64,000 nucleotides of DNA, taken from assembly GCA_023390555.1 (NCBI GenBank), contig JAEWCQ010000003.1:62001-126000 (forward strand). The letters run 5' to 3'. Positions 34,233-43,452 of this stretch are shown here, piece by piece; within the stretch, counting starts at the first letter, position 1, and each line of letters opens with the position of its first letter. The notes under the pieces are model-generated. The model was given only the letters and a program-made list of their open reading frames with translations, made no database searches and was not told the origin of the DNA. Position numbers and translations under genes: made by a program. This DNA comes from Bacillota bacterium (GTDB lineage: Bacteria; Bacillota; Clostridia; Lachnospirales; Lachnospiraceae).

Positions 34233-35300
34233 TTAATATACCTTTACTTCTTCTTCACCCTTCAAGACTCTCAACGCGCCCTGTGCCAATGCCAGTAACT
34301 CATCTTCGCCCGGATAAACGGTAAATGGAGCAATCCATTCTGCTTTCTTTTTAAGGCTCTCAACAACGTCTGCACCATAGGCTATTCCGCCGGTCACGAT
34401 GATCTGGTCGACTTTGCCCTCTAATACACAGGCCATGGAACCAATGTCCTTTGCCACCTGGAACAAAAATGCCTGCTTCACTTCCGATGCATGCGCATCG
34501 CCTTCGTTCGCCATTTTTGTAACGTCACGCATGTCGTTCGTTCCAAGATATGCATTGAAACCGCCTTTTCCAACAATTTTACTGTATATCTCTTTTTCGG
34601 TATAGTCGCCTGAAAAACACATTTTTATCAAAGCACCGCTTGGCACACCGCCAGCTCTCTCCGGAGAGAATGCACCGTCTCCGTCAAGTGCATTGAATAC
34701 ATCGATTACGTTTCCGTTTTCATGCGCTCCTACCGAAACACCACCGCCCATATGTACCACAATCAGACGCAGGCTTTCATATGGTTTCCCTATTTCCTTT
34801 GCATAACGCTTTGCCACTGCCTTCTGATTCAAAGCATGAAAAATACTGACTCTTGGCAATTCCGGAACTCCGGAATATCTTGCAATCGGAATCAGTTCAT
34901 CCACAACAACCGGATCCACGATATAGGATGGAGCCTGAATACTGTCTGCGATTTCCTTTGCAATGATTCCACCCAGATTGGAAGCATGCTGTCCCTGTCT
35001 TCCGATCTCCAAATCATGAAGCAGTTCCGGTGTCACCGCATAAGTTCCTCCCGGAATCGGTTTTAACATACCGCCTCTTCCGACTACGACATTCAGATCC
35101 TTGACATCAAAGTTCTTTTCTTTCAGTAATCCAAGAATAATCTTTGCCCGAAAATCCTTCTGATCGACAATCGAGTCATATACAGCCAGTTCTTCTGTCG
35201 TGTGTCTGAGTGTCTCCTCAAACAGCAGATTCTCATCTTCAAAGACACCGATCTTTGTGGATGTGGAACCAGGATTGATAATTAAGCTTTTTATGGACAT
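34233..35300 (-). CDS. buk: Butyrate kinase
   Basis: 355 residues, full length. Acetokinase-family signatures: [13 protein letters not shown] at the N-terminus, PALEHAL-equivalent [14 protein letters not shown], the phosphate loop [16 protein letters not shown] and VTGGIAYG near the C-terminus. It converts butyryl-phosphate and ADP to butyrate and ATP. It follows the phosphate butyryltransferase gene by 22 bp, the standard ptb-buk order, and marks the kinase route rather than the CoA-transferase route of butyrate formation. Branched-chain acyl phosphates are also accepted by some members. Confidence 0.95.
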   Translation of the reverse strand: MSIKSLIINPGSTSTKIGVFEDENLLFEETLRHTTEELAVYDSIVDQKDFRAKIILGLLKEKNFDVKDLNVVVGRGGMLKPIPGGTYAVTPELLHDLEIGRQGQHASNLGGIIAKEIADSIQAPSYIVDPVVVDELIPIARYSGVPELPRVSIFHALNQKAVAKRYAKEIGKPYESLRLIVVHMGGGVSVGAHENGNVIDVFNALDGDGAFSPERAGGVPSGALIKMCFSGDYTEKEIYSKIVGKGGFNAYLGTNDMRDVTKMANEGDAHASEVKQAFLFQVAKDIGSMACVLEGKVDQIIVTGGIAYGADVVESLKKKAEWIAPFTVYPGEDELLALAQGALRVLKGEEEVKVY

Positions 35301-35322
35301 GGTATCCTCCTTTGCACGCCTG

Positions 35323-36243
35323 CTACTTGTTTTTTCTCATTTCTTCTGATACAACTGCGGCCAATGCCATAGAGTTCACCTTTGTTTCAAAGGTATCAGA
35401 ACGGCTGGTCAGGATAACCGGAACTGTGGTTCCAGTCAGGATACAGGCATTTTTCACATTCAGTAAATGCACAATTGCCTTATACACAAGGTTTCCCGCA
35501 TGAATATCTGGAAAAAGTAAGATATCTGCATCTCCCTGAATCTTGCGATCTGTTGCACCCTTGTGTTTTGCTGCTTCCGGATCAATTGCAAGATCAAGCG
35601 ATAACGGTCCGTCAATGATACAATCGGTAATCTTTCCCTCTTCGTTCATCTTTGTAAGCTCTGCAGCATCCATGGTTACCGGCATTTTCGGATTGACAAC
35701 TTCAACTGCTGCAAGCGGTGCAATCTTTGGCACTGCAATACCGCAGGCTCTGGTCACCGGTAATGTATTTTTAATAATATTCACTTTATCTTCCAGGGTC
35801 GGATATGTCATAAATGCAACGTCTGTCAAAAACAGCAGACGGTCAATTCCCGGAATATCAAACACGCATACGTGCGATAATACTCCGCCTGTCCGTAATC
35901 CTACTTCTTTGTCGAGTACGCTCTTCAAAAAGTTTTTTGAATCAATCAAGCCTTTCATGTACATGTCCGCTTCACCGTCGTGGGCCAGTTTCACAGCTCT
36001 GAGAGATGCTTTAATATCATCTTTTTCATCAATGATACGGTAACTGTTAAGATCCATTCCAATGGTGGAAGCAATCTCCCTGATCTTATCTTCATCTCCA
36101 ACAAGAATTGCATCTGCAATCCCTCTTTTTTTCGCCTCTGCCACTGCTTCTAATACTGCGGCATCCTGCGCTACGGATACGGCCACTTTTTTCATGTCGC
36201 ATTCACTCACTTTAGCAACAATTTCATCAAAACCCTTTTTCAT
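35323..36243 (-). CDS. ptb: Phosphate butyryltransferase
   Basis: 306 residues of the phosphotransacetylase/phosphotransbutyrylase family, with [29 protein letters not shown], and [19 protein letters not shown] near the active site. It makes butyryl-phosphate from butyryl-CoA and phosphate for butyrate kinase. A TATAAT-type -10 precedes the gene on the minus strand. A short inverted repeat (ACCCA/TGGGT) lies in its leader just before the ribosome site. The 143-bp upstream gap holds nothing else recognisable. Confidence 0.95.
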   Translation of the reverse strand: MKKGFDEIVAKVSECDMKKVAVSVAQDAAVLEAVAEAKKRGIADAILVGDEDKIREIASTIGMDLNSYRIIDEKDDIKASLRAVKLAHDGEADMYMKGLIDSKNFLKSVLDKEVGLRTGGVLSHVCVFDIPGIDRLLFLTDVAFMTYPTLEDKVNIIKNTLPVTRACGIAVPKIAPLAAVEVVNPKMPVTMDAAELTKMNEEGKITDCIIDGPLSLDLAIDPEAAKHKGATDRKIQGDADILLFPDIHAGNLVYKAIVHLLNVKNACILTGTTVPVILTSRSDTFETKVNSMALAAVVSEEMRKNK

Positions 36244-36386
36244 CTCTGCACCTTTCCACCCAATTCACAAGTGGGTATTATAAAATGTTCTGTTTGTTAA
36301 AATAATAACACACATTCCAAATAATAGCACACAGGGTTTTAAAAATCAATATCTGAGCGGATTGTTTCCTATTGAAAGCAAGAACG

Positions 36387-36665
36387 CTATTTTTCCACAC
36401 TTCTTTCCTGAACGGTTACCCGGATGACATCTCCCGGCTGCTTACCAATTTTTGCTCTAATTTCCTTTCTTATTCCAATAATATGGCAGGGGGTCTTCAT
36501 TCTGACCAGACTTCCCTCATATGGTTCTCCGTCAAATGTAGCTCTGACCGGCACTCTTCCTTTTCCAAATTCCGCCTTGACATCAAATGGTATTTCTATA
36601 TACGCACCATCGATATCAGGCACTTTCCTGATTTCCGCTTCAAATTCATAGACTTTTTCGTTCAT
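36387..36665 (-). CDS. DUF1905 domain protein
   Basis: 92 residues matching DUF1905: [32 protein letters not shown] and [26 protein letters not shown]. It is a small beta-barrel-like cytoplasmic protein, often linked to YdeI-type proteins; no reaction is established. It lies 20 bp after a small membrane protein gene in the same direction, so the two likely form an operon under a TetR-type regulator encoded upstream. Confidence 0.85.
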   Translation of the reverse strand: MNEKVYEFEAEIRKVPDIDGAYIEIPFDVKAEFGKGRVPVRATFDGEPYEGSLVRMKTPCHIIGIRKEIRAKIGKQPGDVIRVTVQERSVEK

Positions 36666-36685
36666 GCTTCACACCACATCCTTTT

Positions 36686-37186
36686 TCATTTTAAAAAAAC
36701 AGCTGTCATAATTATGGGAAGCATCAGTTCCAGCAAAATCGTACCGTCTGTGACCGTCACAAACAGCTCTGTCCGATTCCTGTCTTTCCGAAATACATGC
36801 TGTATAAATGCCAGCATATAATACAAAAAACCAATCATCCATACCCCGCTTCTGTAGGGAGCATAAAAGAGCGAAAGAATTCCGCACAGACCCACTGCAA
36901 GATTGGAAAATCCGAGCTCCCGAACAATAGTATATGCATTTTCTTCCTTTAATTCAAATATATTTCTGGCCGTAAATGCAGGCTGCAGAATCTGCTTGAG
37001 TCCGCAGGTAAAAAGCCTCATTCCGATTCCCCAGAACAGAATCCATTTCATCGTGACTGCGGAAAGTATCTTGTGATTCAAGAGCCAATCCACTGTAATG
37101 GACAGGAACGGCAGTATATAAAAAAATAAAATCACCGATATCTCGAAAAGTCCTATTCTCTCTTTTTTCTTTTCCATCTGTTCCAT
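36686..37186 (-). CDS. Small integral membrane protein (DUF6790-like)
   Basis: 166 residues with about five hydrophobic segments and a central polar motif ARNIFELKEENAYTIVRELGFSNLAVG, which I associate with an uncharacterised bacterial membrane family. Function unknown. GGAGG lies 6 bp before its ATG. A TetR-type operator sits 17 bp upstream of the start and is identical in its arms to one upstream of the TetR gene, so the latter is its probable repressor. Confidence 0.65.
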   Translation of the reverse strand: MEQMEKKKERIGLFEISVILFFYILPFLSITVDWLLNHKILSAVTMKWILFWGIGMRLFTCGLKQILQPAFTARNIFELKEENAYTIVRELGFSNLAVGLCGILSLFYAPYRSGVWMIGFLYYMLAFIQHVFRKDRNRTELFVTVTDGTILLELMLPIIMTAVFLK

Positions 37187-37202
37187 ATATCCTCCTTAAT
37201 GA

Positions 37203-37217
37203 ATGAATTTTATTCAT
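37203..37217. promoter_or_regulatory. TetR operator before the membrane-protein/DUF1905 operon
   Basis: ATGAAT-TTT-ATTCAT, a 15-bp palindrome whose arms match the site at 37891-37905 before the TetR gene. Confidence 0.65.
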
Positions 37218-37231
37218 CTTTGTTTTTATTG

Positions 37232-37258
37232 AAAGGGCTTCCAATGGAAGCCCTTTTT
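37232..37258. terminator. Terminator of the TetR gene
   Basis: AAAGGGCTTCC-N3-GGAAGCCCTTT, ending just after the TetR stop codon, with T-rich sequence on both sides. Confidence 0.8.
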
Positions 37259-37260
37259 GA

Positions 37261-37836
37261 TTACAGCGCTATTTTTTTTAATGCTGTTTCCAAAAATTCG
37301 ATGATTTTCTTATTCTTTTGTTCTCTCGGAATATCTTTATCCAATAAAATTCCCAATTGCCCGAATACAATGAAAGCTGCGGCTGTGTCGGGATCTTCCA
37401 GTCGAATCCGGCCTGCTTCACACTCCTTTGAAAATAAGGCTTGAACATGCGGGCAGACTTTTCTGCAAATAGCCAGTGACAACCGATCATGAAAAGAATC
37501 CGTTCCCTGCCCATGAAAGATATCATAATACGTCCGATCCTCTTTTTCAATATTCGCAAAATCAGGCATGCATGAAATCTTTTCCGGCAGTTCCTTCGAA
37601 GGATCCTCCAGAATACCGATCAGCTTGTCGGCAATATGCTGTGCATATGCATCCACGGCACTTTCAAAGATCTCTTCTTTTGATTTAAAATACCGGTAAC
37701 ACAGCCCCTGTGATATCCCGAGAGCTGCTGCAATATCGGAAATCGAGGTTTTATCATATCCCTTTTCTTGAAACACGCTTATAGATGCATCCAATATCTC
37801 TTTTTTTCTGACTTCAACAGACTTTATTTCCCGCAT
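37261..37836 (-). CDS. TetR/AcrR family transcriptional regulator
   Basis: 191 residues. N-terminal helix-turn-helix YDKTSISDIAAALGISQGLCYRYFKSKEEIF at about 24-54, then a helical ligand domain with a hydrophobic C-terminus. The promoter is nearly consensus (TTGACA, 17 bp, TAGAGT) with a palindrome abutting the -35. The same palindrome precedes the two-gene operon downstream, so this protein probably represses itself and that operon. Ligand unknown. Confidence 0.88.
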   Translation of the reverse strand: MREIKSVEVRKKEILDASISVFQEKGYDKTSISDIAAALGISQGLCYRYFKSKEEIFESAVDAYAQHIADKLIGILEDPSKELPEKISCMPDFANIEKEDRTYYDIFHGQGTDSFHDRLSLAICRKVCPHVQALFSKECEAGRIRLEDPDTAAAFIVFGQLGILLDKDIPREQKNKKIIEFLETALKKIAL

Positions 37837-37862
37837 CTTATTCCCCTTTCCTGCCAGAATTT

Positions 37863-37905
37863 ACTCTAGCAGAAAAGATTATTTCTGTCAATGAATAATA
37901 TTCAT
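37863..37905 (-). promoter_or_regulatory. Promoter and operator of the TetR gene
   Basis: Minus strand -35 TTGACA (37886-37891), 17-bp spacer, -10 TAGAGT (37863-37868). The palindrome ATGAAT-AAT-ATTCAT (37891-37905) overlaps the first base of the -35. A further overlapping palindrome ATTCATATGAAT lies at 37904-37915. Confidence 0.7.
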
Positions 37906-37950
37906 TCATATGAATTTAGATATCAATTTAACTGCTTCTCATCTCAGACT

Positions 37951-39237
37951 CTATGCAACCGTCTCTCCCTCTAATTTGAATTCCTTTACAAGCAGTTCCA
38001 ATTCGATCGCATTTTCTTTTAACACCCCTGTACTTTCTGCCAGATGTGCAGACTCCACATTTGTTTTGTTTACTTCCTGGAAAATATTATTTACCTGATC
38101 GGTACTGTTGGCTGCCAACTGGGAAATAGCACTGGTCCGGTCCGTCACCACCTGCAAAGATGCGGACAATCCTTCGGATGCTGTGCTTAAGTCAGCAACG
38201 ATGTTCTCTATCGATTGGGAATTCTGATCATATTCCTCTACTATCCCTCGGAATTTTTCATAGTCCGCTTTTACATTCTCTGAAAAGAAGGAAAGCAGAT
38301 TGCCGGAACAGGTTGACAATTCCTCTACTGCAATCTTCACTTCATTCACCACTTTCGTGATCTTCTCCGTATTTTTTCTTGATTCTTTGGATAGATTGCG
38401 AATCTCCGTCGCAATGACAGAGGACCCTGCTTCCTTATTTTCTGTATGGCTCGCTTCTTTATTTGCATTCAAAGCCAGCTTGTTGGTCTGGGAAGAGGCT
38501 TGCAGGATCGTATCCAGCAGAACCTGAATCTGATCTACCGCCTGAATATTCTGAAGTGCCGCTTCGAGTTTTCCACTGGTCGCTTCAAACAGTTCTTCCG
38601 TCCGATTGACGGATTCCTCCAATTCGGTTTTCGCCCTGCCGGCTTTCTCCGAGATATCGGTGGATATCGCTGCTCCGTCTGAAGCTTTATCTGCAATCGA
38701 CTGTATCGCTGCATTTATTTCCGTCGCGGTCTCCGTAAGGGTTTTCGAATTATCCGATACCTCAGTTATGTCTTTCTGCACGATCTCAGCCAGCTGATTC
38801 ACAGCTTCAATCTCCTGGCTCAGCTTATGTAACTCTTCTGCATGAATGCTCACATGACTGCCGATATCAAAGGATTTACTCCGTACCACACCGATCAGTT
38901 CCCTCAGAGATATCCTCATATGATCCAGATACTCCACCAGCTCCCCGATCGAGTCGCTGCTCTCAATCGTGCAGACATTGGTAAAATCGCCGCTGCTCAT
39001 TATTTCAAATGATTTTTTCAGCTCCATTAATGGCCTGATCACAGTCAGCCTGCCGATTGTATAGGATAGGATGCCAGTCACAAGACCTGCTGCTATACAG
39101 GCAATTACAAACAGCGTACCAGGTGTTCCGGATTTCACAGTCGTAAATAGACCGGCAAAAAGCGGGAAGATACACCCTATGAGCACACCGAAAGCCAGAC
39201 ACAGAATTCTGTATCTTTTCATAATACTTTTATTCAT
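37951..39237 (-). CDS. Methyl-accepting chemotaxis-like protein with divergent signalling tip
   Basis: 428 residues: two close membrane helices (about 8-28 and 38-60) with almost no outer sensor domain, a HAMP segment (RLTVIRPLMELKKSFEIMSSGDF), and a long coiled-coil cytoplasmic domain. The tip reads QTNKLALNANKEASHTENKEAGSSVIATEIRNLSKES. Compared with the usual ALNAAIEAARAGE-x-G-x-GFAVVA several residues that contact CheA/CheW differ. It may signal to something other than a chemotaxis array, or sense through the membrane region. It lies 27 bp after an EAL-HDOD gene, so the two are likely co-expressed. Confidence 0.82.
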   Translation of the reverse strand: MNKSIMKRYRILCLAFGVLIGCIFPLFAGLFTTVKSGTPGTLFVIACIAAGLVTGILSYTIGRLTVIRPLMELKKSFEIMSSGDFTNVCTIESSDSIGELVEYLDHMRISLRELIGVVRSKSFDIGSHVSIHAEELHKLSQEIEAVNQLAEIVQKDITEVSDNSKTLTETATEINAAIQSIADKASDGAAISTDISEKAGRAKTELEESVNRTEELFEATSGKLEAALQNIQAVDQIQVLLDTILQASSQTNKLALNANKEASHTENKEAGSSVIATEIRNLSKESRKNTEKITKVVNEVKIAVEELSTCSGNLLSFFSENVKADYEKFRGIVEEYDQNSQSIENIVADLSTASEGLSASLQVVTDRTSAISQLAANSTDQVNNIFQEVNKTNVESAHLAESTGVLKENAIELELLVKEFKLEGETVA

Positions 39238-39264
39238 TCATTCACGCCTCCAACTATGTATTCA

Positions 39265-40476
39265 TTATTCACATACTTCTATGATATGAGCCGCCCACCG
39301 AATTGACACAATATATCCGTTATACAAAATTCCTGTGTCAATCTGGATGATTTTTGCATAGGTATCTACTTCCGTCCAATTTCCCTTCTCATATGCCGCC
39401 AGCAGCCTGCAGATTGGTTTGAAGCTGCCTTCTCCATCAACAAGGGCATCGATTACATCTTCCGATATCAGCATTCCCTCAAGAACTTTCGTCATCGGAA
39501 CATCGAGGATTGCATCAAGCATACTGAACAGACACATCATGGACACTTCTTCTTTGCGATTCCTGTATATACTGTTTTCTGCTACAAACTCCCCGAATCT
39601 GGAACGGACCAGAGACAGGCGCAAAAGTTCGACTGGTTTCTCCTGTGCGACATCCTGCAGCATCAGCACCCGGATCCATCGTTCCATCTCCACCAGCCCC
39701 ATTCGGATCAGTGCTTTTTTAATCGAGCTGTAATGGCTTTCCTCCTTCCGGTGGCTGATCAGACGCATGAGCCTGTAGGACAGGTTCACATCCGATGTAA
39801 TCATTTTCGTAATTTTATCATAAGAGGCATCTTCTTTTTTTATCTCTGCTAAAATTCTGGTATAGATGATTCTGGAAGTTTTTTGGGCATTCGGGCCGCC
39901 TACAAAGATCTTTGGTTTACTGAAAAAATATCCCTGAAATAAATGGAAGCCCATTTTCTTTGCCTGAAGAAATTCCTCTTCTGTTTCAATCTTTTCCGCC
40001 AGCAGAATTTTCCCCTCAGAAATCGCTTCTTTTACATCTTCCTGAATGGTTTCCAGCGGAGTTACAATGATGTCGTATTTTAGTATGTCAGCAAAAGGTA
40101 CCATGGGATACGAATAGAAATTTTGTGCAAAATCATCTAAAGCTATTTTATAGCCTCTTCTTTTTAAATATTGGATTCTGTCAACAAGGAAGCTATCCAC
40201 TACAACTGTTTCAAGAACCTCAATAATCATCGTATTCGGATGAATCAGTTCAATCGTATCTGACATGATAAATTCATAATCAAAGTTAATAAATGCCTTT
40301 GCTCTTCCGACAACCTGATCAATCCCCTGCTCAAATAATCCGCCCAGAACAACAGCCGTAGCCAGCCCGGAAGCCGCATCTGCAAATCCTTTCGCATTCA
40401 GATTTGCCCGAAACAGCAATTCATATCCATAAATTCTCATAGACTTATCAAATATCGGCTGTCTTGCAATAAACAT
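39265..40476 (-). CDS. EAL and HDOD domain protein (YuxH/CdgJ type)
   Basis: 403 residues. The N-terminal EAL-like domain (about 1-200) begins MFIARQPIFDKSMRIYGYELLFR, keeps IALDDF and EKIET, and ends QGYFFSKP. Several catalytic positions of active phosphodiesterases are altered, as usual in this family. The C-terminal HDOD domain (about 200-400; ITSDVNLSYRLMRLI, RMGLVEMERWIRVLML) is a non-catalytic HD-fold signalling module. The start is the ATG with GGTGG 6 bp upstream; a TTG-initiated frame 11 codons longer is less likely. Together with the receptor-like gene downstream it suggests a motility or surface-behaviour switch. Confidence 0.85.
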   Translation of the reverse strand: MFIARQPIFDKSMRIYGYELLFRANLNAKGFADAASGLATAVVLGGLFEQGIDQVVGRAKAFINFDYEFIMSDTIELIHPNTMIIEVLETVVVDSFLVDRIQYLKRRGYKIALDDFAQNFYSYPMVPFADILKYDIIVTPLETIQEDVKEAISEGKILLAEKIETEEEFLQAKKMGFHLFQGYFFSKPKIFVGGPNAQKTSRIIYTRILAEIKKEDASYDKITKMITSDVNLSYRLMRLISHRKEESHYSSIKKALIRMGLVEMERWIRVLMLQDVAQEKPVELLRLSLVRSRFGEFVAENSIYRNRKEEVSMMCLFSMLDAILDVPMTKVLEGMLISEDVIDALVDGEGSFKPICRLLAAYEKGNWTEVDTYAKIIQIDTGILYNGYIVSIRWAAHIIEVCE

Positions 40477-40656
40477 ACATTCCACCGCTTTCTTTTGTTT
40501 ATTTTCCAAAATATCTTACAATTCCCCCCAAAAACCGGGCTTTATGTATTGGAATTATTATACTCCCTTCTCCAAAGCAGATACAAGCGCAACAACACTT
40601 TTAATAAGCAACTGTCTCCGGTCTTTTGGAAACAGACGGTGCTTTTTCTATTCTTA

Positions 40657-41973
40657 TCAGCAGCGTGGCTTCTTTCTGAAAAACCTTCTCTTTGGGGTAC
40701 AGTCATGTATAAATACATGATAGCAATTTTCAGGCTTCACACAATTGAGGTATGGGCAGCAGGAATCCTTGCAGTGCAGGCAGCAGCCATAAGGATAAGT
40801 TGCTGTGGAAGTGGCCGTACTTGCGGTTACCGTGGAAGTTGTCATCGTAGTTGTACTTGTGTTCGTACACGTACTTGTGTTTGTGCACGTACTTGTGTTC
40901 GTACACGTGCTTGTGTTTGTACACGTGCTTGTGTTTGTACCTGTACTTGTGCCTGTGCATGTTGAAGTACCCGTAGTTGTGCTGCAGCTGACACTCGGAA
41001 GACATCCGTTGAACGGATAATTATGGACTTCTGTGTGATTTGTTTCGCTGCCATTCGGAAGATAATTGTGTACAATGACATTTCCTTCTATATTTCCTCC
41101 TGTCGTATAAACAGCTGCGTACGGTGCAAGTAAGGTTCCCTGAAAACTTGAGGAAGAGGTTGTGATATTTTTTGCATTATAAAAATTCCAGAGAATCCTG
41201 CGTTTTTCTTCTGCCGTCGGTAAGATGCCCTGCTCCATCTGGTTACAGGTAAATGTGGTAGGAGAAGGCATCGTATCCGGGACATTCGTGCTTCGGTAAA
41301 CCGAATAATTTCCAAGTTCAATCACCGCTCCGGACACATTGATCAGATCGGTCGAGCCGGAAGGCGTCATGATTGTGATACTGTATATATTACTGAGGGT
41401 ATTTCCTCCCGAACCGATGACATTCGCGGACGGCGCAATCTGTGACGCACTGATATGAAAAATATTCAGGCTGTTGTTCAACCCAATCAAAAATACATTC
41501 CCATAGCAGTTGAGAATGATTGCCGTATTACTTGGACTGATCAGGCTTCCCCACTCATTCGACGCGCATTCTAAATAATGGGATGCCTCCATAAAATTCA
41601 CCGGAAGATTGCCGGTACATACCGGCTGAAGACTTTCATCTGCATTTCGGCAGGCCACATCTGTAACATCATAATCGTTCTCGGGTGTCATAACTGTATT
41701 TCCGCCGAAATTAACCCCACCATTCCAGGTCAGATTTCCTCCGACCACCAGAGTGGGATCTGTTCCGTAAACCGGACTGGAAATCTGCGATGGATTGCTA
41801 AGTGCAATCCCGATTTTAAAAGATTCAAAAACGGCATTCCCTGCGACGGCAACTCTTCCTTCCACGCTGCTTTGACGCTGAACCGCATCACCCAGTGCGA
41901 ACAAATTGTATTCCCCGGCCTGATATAGCGGTGAGCATTCTAATTGGATTCTGGTATTTGAATATGCTTTCAT
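40657..41973 (-). CDS. Choice-of-anchor A domain protein with Thr/Cys repeat and Cys-rich tail
   Basis: 438 residues in three parts. (1) A choice-of-anchor A domain (about 15-330), opening YNLFALGDAVQRQSSVEGRVAVAGNA and closing FQGTLLAPYAAVYTTGGNIEGNVIVHN. (2) A low-complexity Thr/Ser/Cys/Asn stretch with a six-residue unit STCTNT. (3) A 42-residue tail with nine Cys and a basic end (RRFFRKKPRC). The start MKAYSNT has AGGAG upstream and gives no signal peptide, LPxTG or membrane anchor. The longer frame adds a hydrophobic stretch but lacks a ribosome site and covers the likely promoter. A sporulation-like promoter and a divergent glycosyltransferase suggest a spore-surface glycoprotein assembled from the mother cell. 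That is inference. Confidence 0.75.
   Translation of the reverse strand: MKAYSNTRIQLECSPLYQAGEYNLFALGDAVQRQSSVEGRVAVAGNAVFESFKIGIALSNPSQISSPVYGTDPTLVVGGNLTWNGGVNFGGNTVMTPENDYDVTDVACRNADESLQPVCTGNLPVNFMEASHYLECASNEWGSLISPSNTAIILNCYGNVFLIGLNNSLNIFHISASQIAPSANVIGSGGNTLSNIYSITIMTPSGSTDLINVSGAVIELGNYSVYRSTNVPDTMPSPTTFTCNQMEQGILPTAEEKRRILWNFYNAKNITTSSSSFQGTLLAPYAAVYTTGGNIEGNVIVHNYLPNGSETNHTEVHNYPFNGCLPSVSCSTTTGTSTCTGTSTGTNTSTCTNTSTCTNTSTCTNTSTCTNTSTTTMTTSTVTASTATSTATYPYGCCLHCKDSCCPYLNCVKPENCYHVFIHDCTPKRRFFRKKPRC
40853..40960. repeat. Six tandem 18-bp units coding the Thr/Cys repeat
   Basis: Six back-to-back 18-bp units on the plus strand, type sequence GTACTTGTGTTCGTACAC with 1-4 changes per unit. 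Each codes six residues (STCTNT pattern) on the minus strand. Exact period and near identity suggest copy number can vary by slippage. Confidence 0.9.
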
Positions 41974-42012
41974 ACTGTCTCTCCTGCTGAAAGGGCTTGA
42001 TATAAATACATA

Positions 42013-42034
42013 TATGAAAAACCAGAAGAAAGGT
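42013..42034 (-). promoter_or_regulatory. Possible sigma-K-like promoter of the Thr/Cys-rich protein gene
   Basis: On the minus strand an AC dinucleotide (42033-42034) is followed after 16 bp by CATATATGTA (CATA at 42013-42016), close to the -35 AC / -10 CATAnnnTA pattern of late mother-cell sigma-K promoters. It lies about 40 bp before the gene start. The match is short and tentative. Confidence 0.3.
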
Positions 42035-42128
42035 TCCAACTTTTTCAATATTTATTTCTGATGATTGCATGCTTAAAAAGGGCGGTAATAACATAGTATG
42101 ATATTGACAGGATCAGTAAGGATATTTT

Positions 42129-43424
42129 ATGAAAGTCGGAATATTAACGATGTTCAACGGACTGGCTTCGATTTACTCTCTGGTAAATGTGGTGGCAGAT
42201 GAAATTCGGATGCTGCTGAATCAGGGAATTGAAGTCAGACTTCTGGTCTGCGAAGATCTGCCGGACAGAGAAAAGACAGGAATCTATCTGGATCCGAGGA
42301 TTGAATGGGTCCGCGTATGCAATCGATATAGAGGAAAGCAGATTCAATGGAGGGATTATCATTCTCCGAGCGTTCCGATTCACTCCACCTTTATGGACGA
42401 GGCAACTGTTGTAGGAAAAGATCTGGTTCGAAAATTGAGTAATCTGGATGTATGTATCATGCATGATATTCATTATCAGGGATGGCATCTTTTGCATAAT
42501 GTAGCTGTACGCTATGCGGCAGAGCGGCTGCCCAATCTGAGATTTATCGCGGTGACCCATTCCATGCCGGATGAAAGTCAAATTTATAATTCAGTTTCCT
42601 GGCCGCATTCCGCCAGATACACCCCCATGGATCATACCATCTACACTTATCCCACTTCCTGCGGACTTCCATCCTTATCGAGACAGTATCGTGTCGATTT
42701 AAAAAGATGCCGTGTTTTAAATAATACGCTGGATCTGCTGGAATACATGAATCCCCAGATACTTGCGCTTCACGAAAAGGTGGATCTGTTGTCACCGGAC
42801 CTCTTGATCGTATATCCGGCCAGATTTACCAGAGCAAAAAAATTTGAGAAAGTTGCCATGCTTGCAGGGGCCATGCGCAAAGTCAGCGGTTACAGTACCA
42901 AAGTAATTTTCAGCGAATTTCCGGCCATGGATACCATCTCGGAAGAGTATAAATCGGAGATTCGGCATTTCGGCGGTCTTTGCGGCCTGGAACCGGACGA
43001 TATGGTATTTGTCAGTGAGCAGGGGTATCCGATGGGACTGAAACGTGAATCTATTCTAAATTTGTTCACCCTGTCCAATGTCTTCCTCTGTCCTTCCTGT
43101 TCGGAATCCTTTGGGCTGACTGCTCTGGAGGCAGCAGCGATGGGAAACTTTCTGGTATTGAATGAAGCCGTTCCGGCTCTGAAAGAGCTGGGAGATATGT
43201 TGCATGCCTACTACTTACGCTGGGATGCCTGCAACTTTGGGTTCAATACGGAAGAAAGCTATTATCCGGGAGAACTGGAATATTATGAGGAACATGGAAA
43301 AATCATTCTGGAAACGTTAGAACAGAATCCTCTGTTTCAGGCAAAGAGGAACGTAAGAAGACGCTACAGTCCCAAATGGGTGTATGAGAACCAGTTAAAA
43401 GCGCTTTTAACCGAACAATACTGA
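42129..43424 (+). CDS. Family 4-type glycosyltransferase
   Basis: 431 residues, GT-B fold. The N-terminal domain begins MKVGILTMFNGLASIYSLVNVVADEIRMLL. The C-terminal nucleotide-sugar domain has LLIVYPARFTRAKKFEKVAML and the family signature SNVFLCPSCSESFGLTALEAAAMGN, which contains the EX7E-type Glu pair region. It transfers a sugar from a nucleotide donor to an unknown acceptor in the cytoplasm. It is divergent from the Thr/Cys-rich protein with starts 155 bp apart. A Thr/Asn-rich repeat protein beside a lone glycosyltransferase suggests enzyme and substrate. A strong terminator follows. Confidence 0.87.
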   Translation: MKVGILTMFNGLASIYSLVNVVADEIRMLLNQGIEVRLLVCEDLPDREKTGIYLDPRIEWVRVCNRYRGKQIQWRDYHSPSVPIHSTFMDEATVVGKDLVRKLSNLDVCIMHDIHYQGWHLLHNVAVRYAAERLPNLRFIAVTHSMPDESQIYNSVSWPHSARYTPMDHTIYTYPTSCGLPSLSRQYRVDLKRCRVLNNTLDLLEYMNPQILALHEKVDLLSPDLLIVYPARFTRAKKFEKVAMLAGAMRKVSGYSTKVIFSEFPAMDTISEEYKSEIRHFGGLCGLEPDDMVFVSEQGYPMGLKRESILNLFTLSNVFLCPSCSESFGLTALEAAAMGNFLVLNEAVPALKELGDMLHAYYLRWDACNFGFNTEESYYPGELEYYEEHGKIILETLEQNPLFQAKRNVRRRYSPKWVYENQLKALLTEQY

Positions 43425-43452
43425 CCAGTGCTCCGATGAGCACTGGTTTTCG
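43424..43452 (+). terminator. Terminator of the glycosyltransferase gene
   Basis: CCAGTGCTC-CGAT-GAGCACTGG followed by TTTTCGT, beginning at the stop codon. Confidence 0.9.

Noticed and set aside
40853..40960. Regular short repeats suggesting a CRISPR array
   Set aside because: The units are contiguous with no spacers and lie inside a coding region with an 18-bp period matching six codons; no cas genes are nearby.
40730..41081. Several overlapping reading frames on both strands around the Thr/Cys repeat
   Set aside because: An 18-bp tandem repeat without stop codons keeps other frames open by chance. Only the minus-strand frame joined to the choice-of-anchor A domain has a start, a ribosome site and a recognisable domain.
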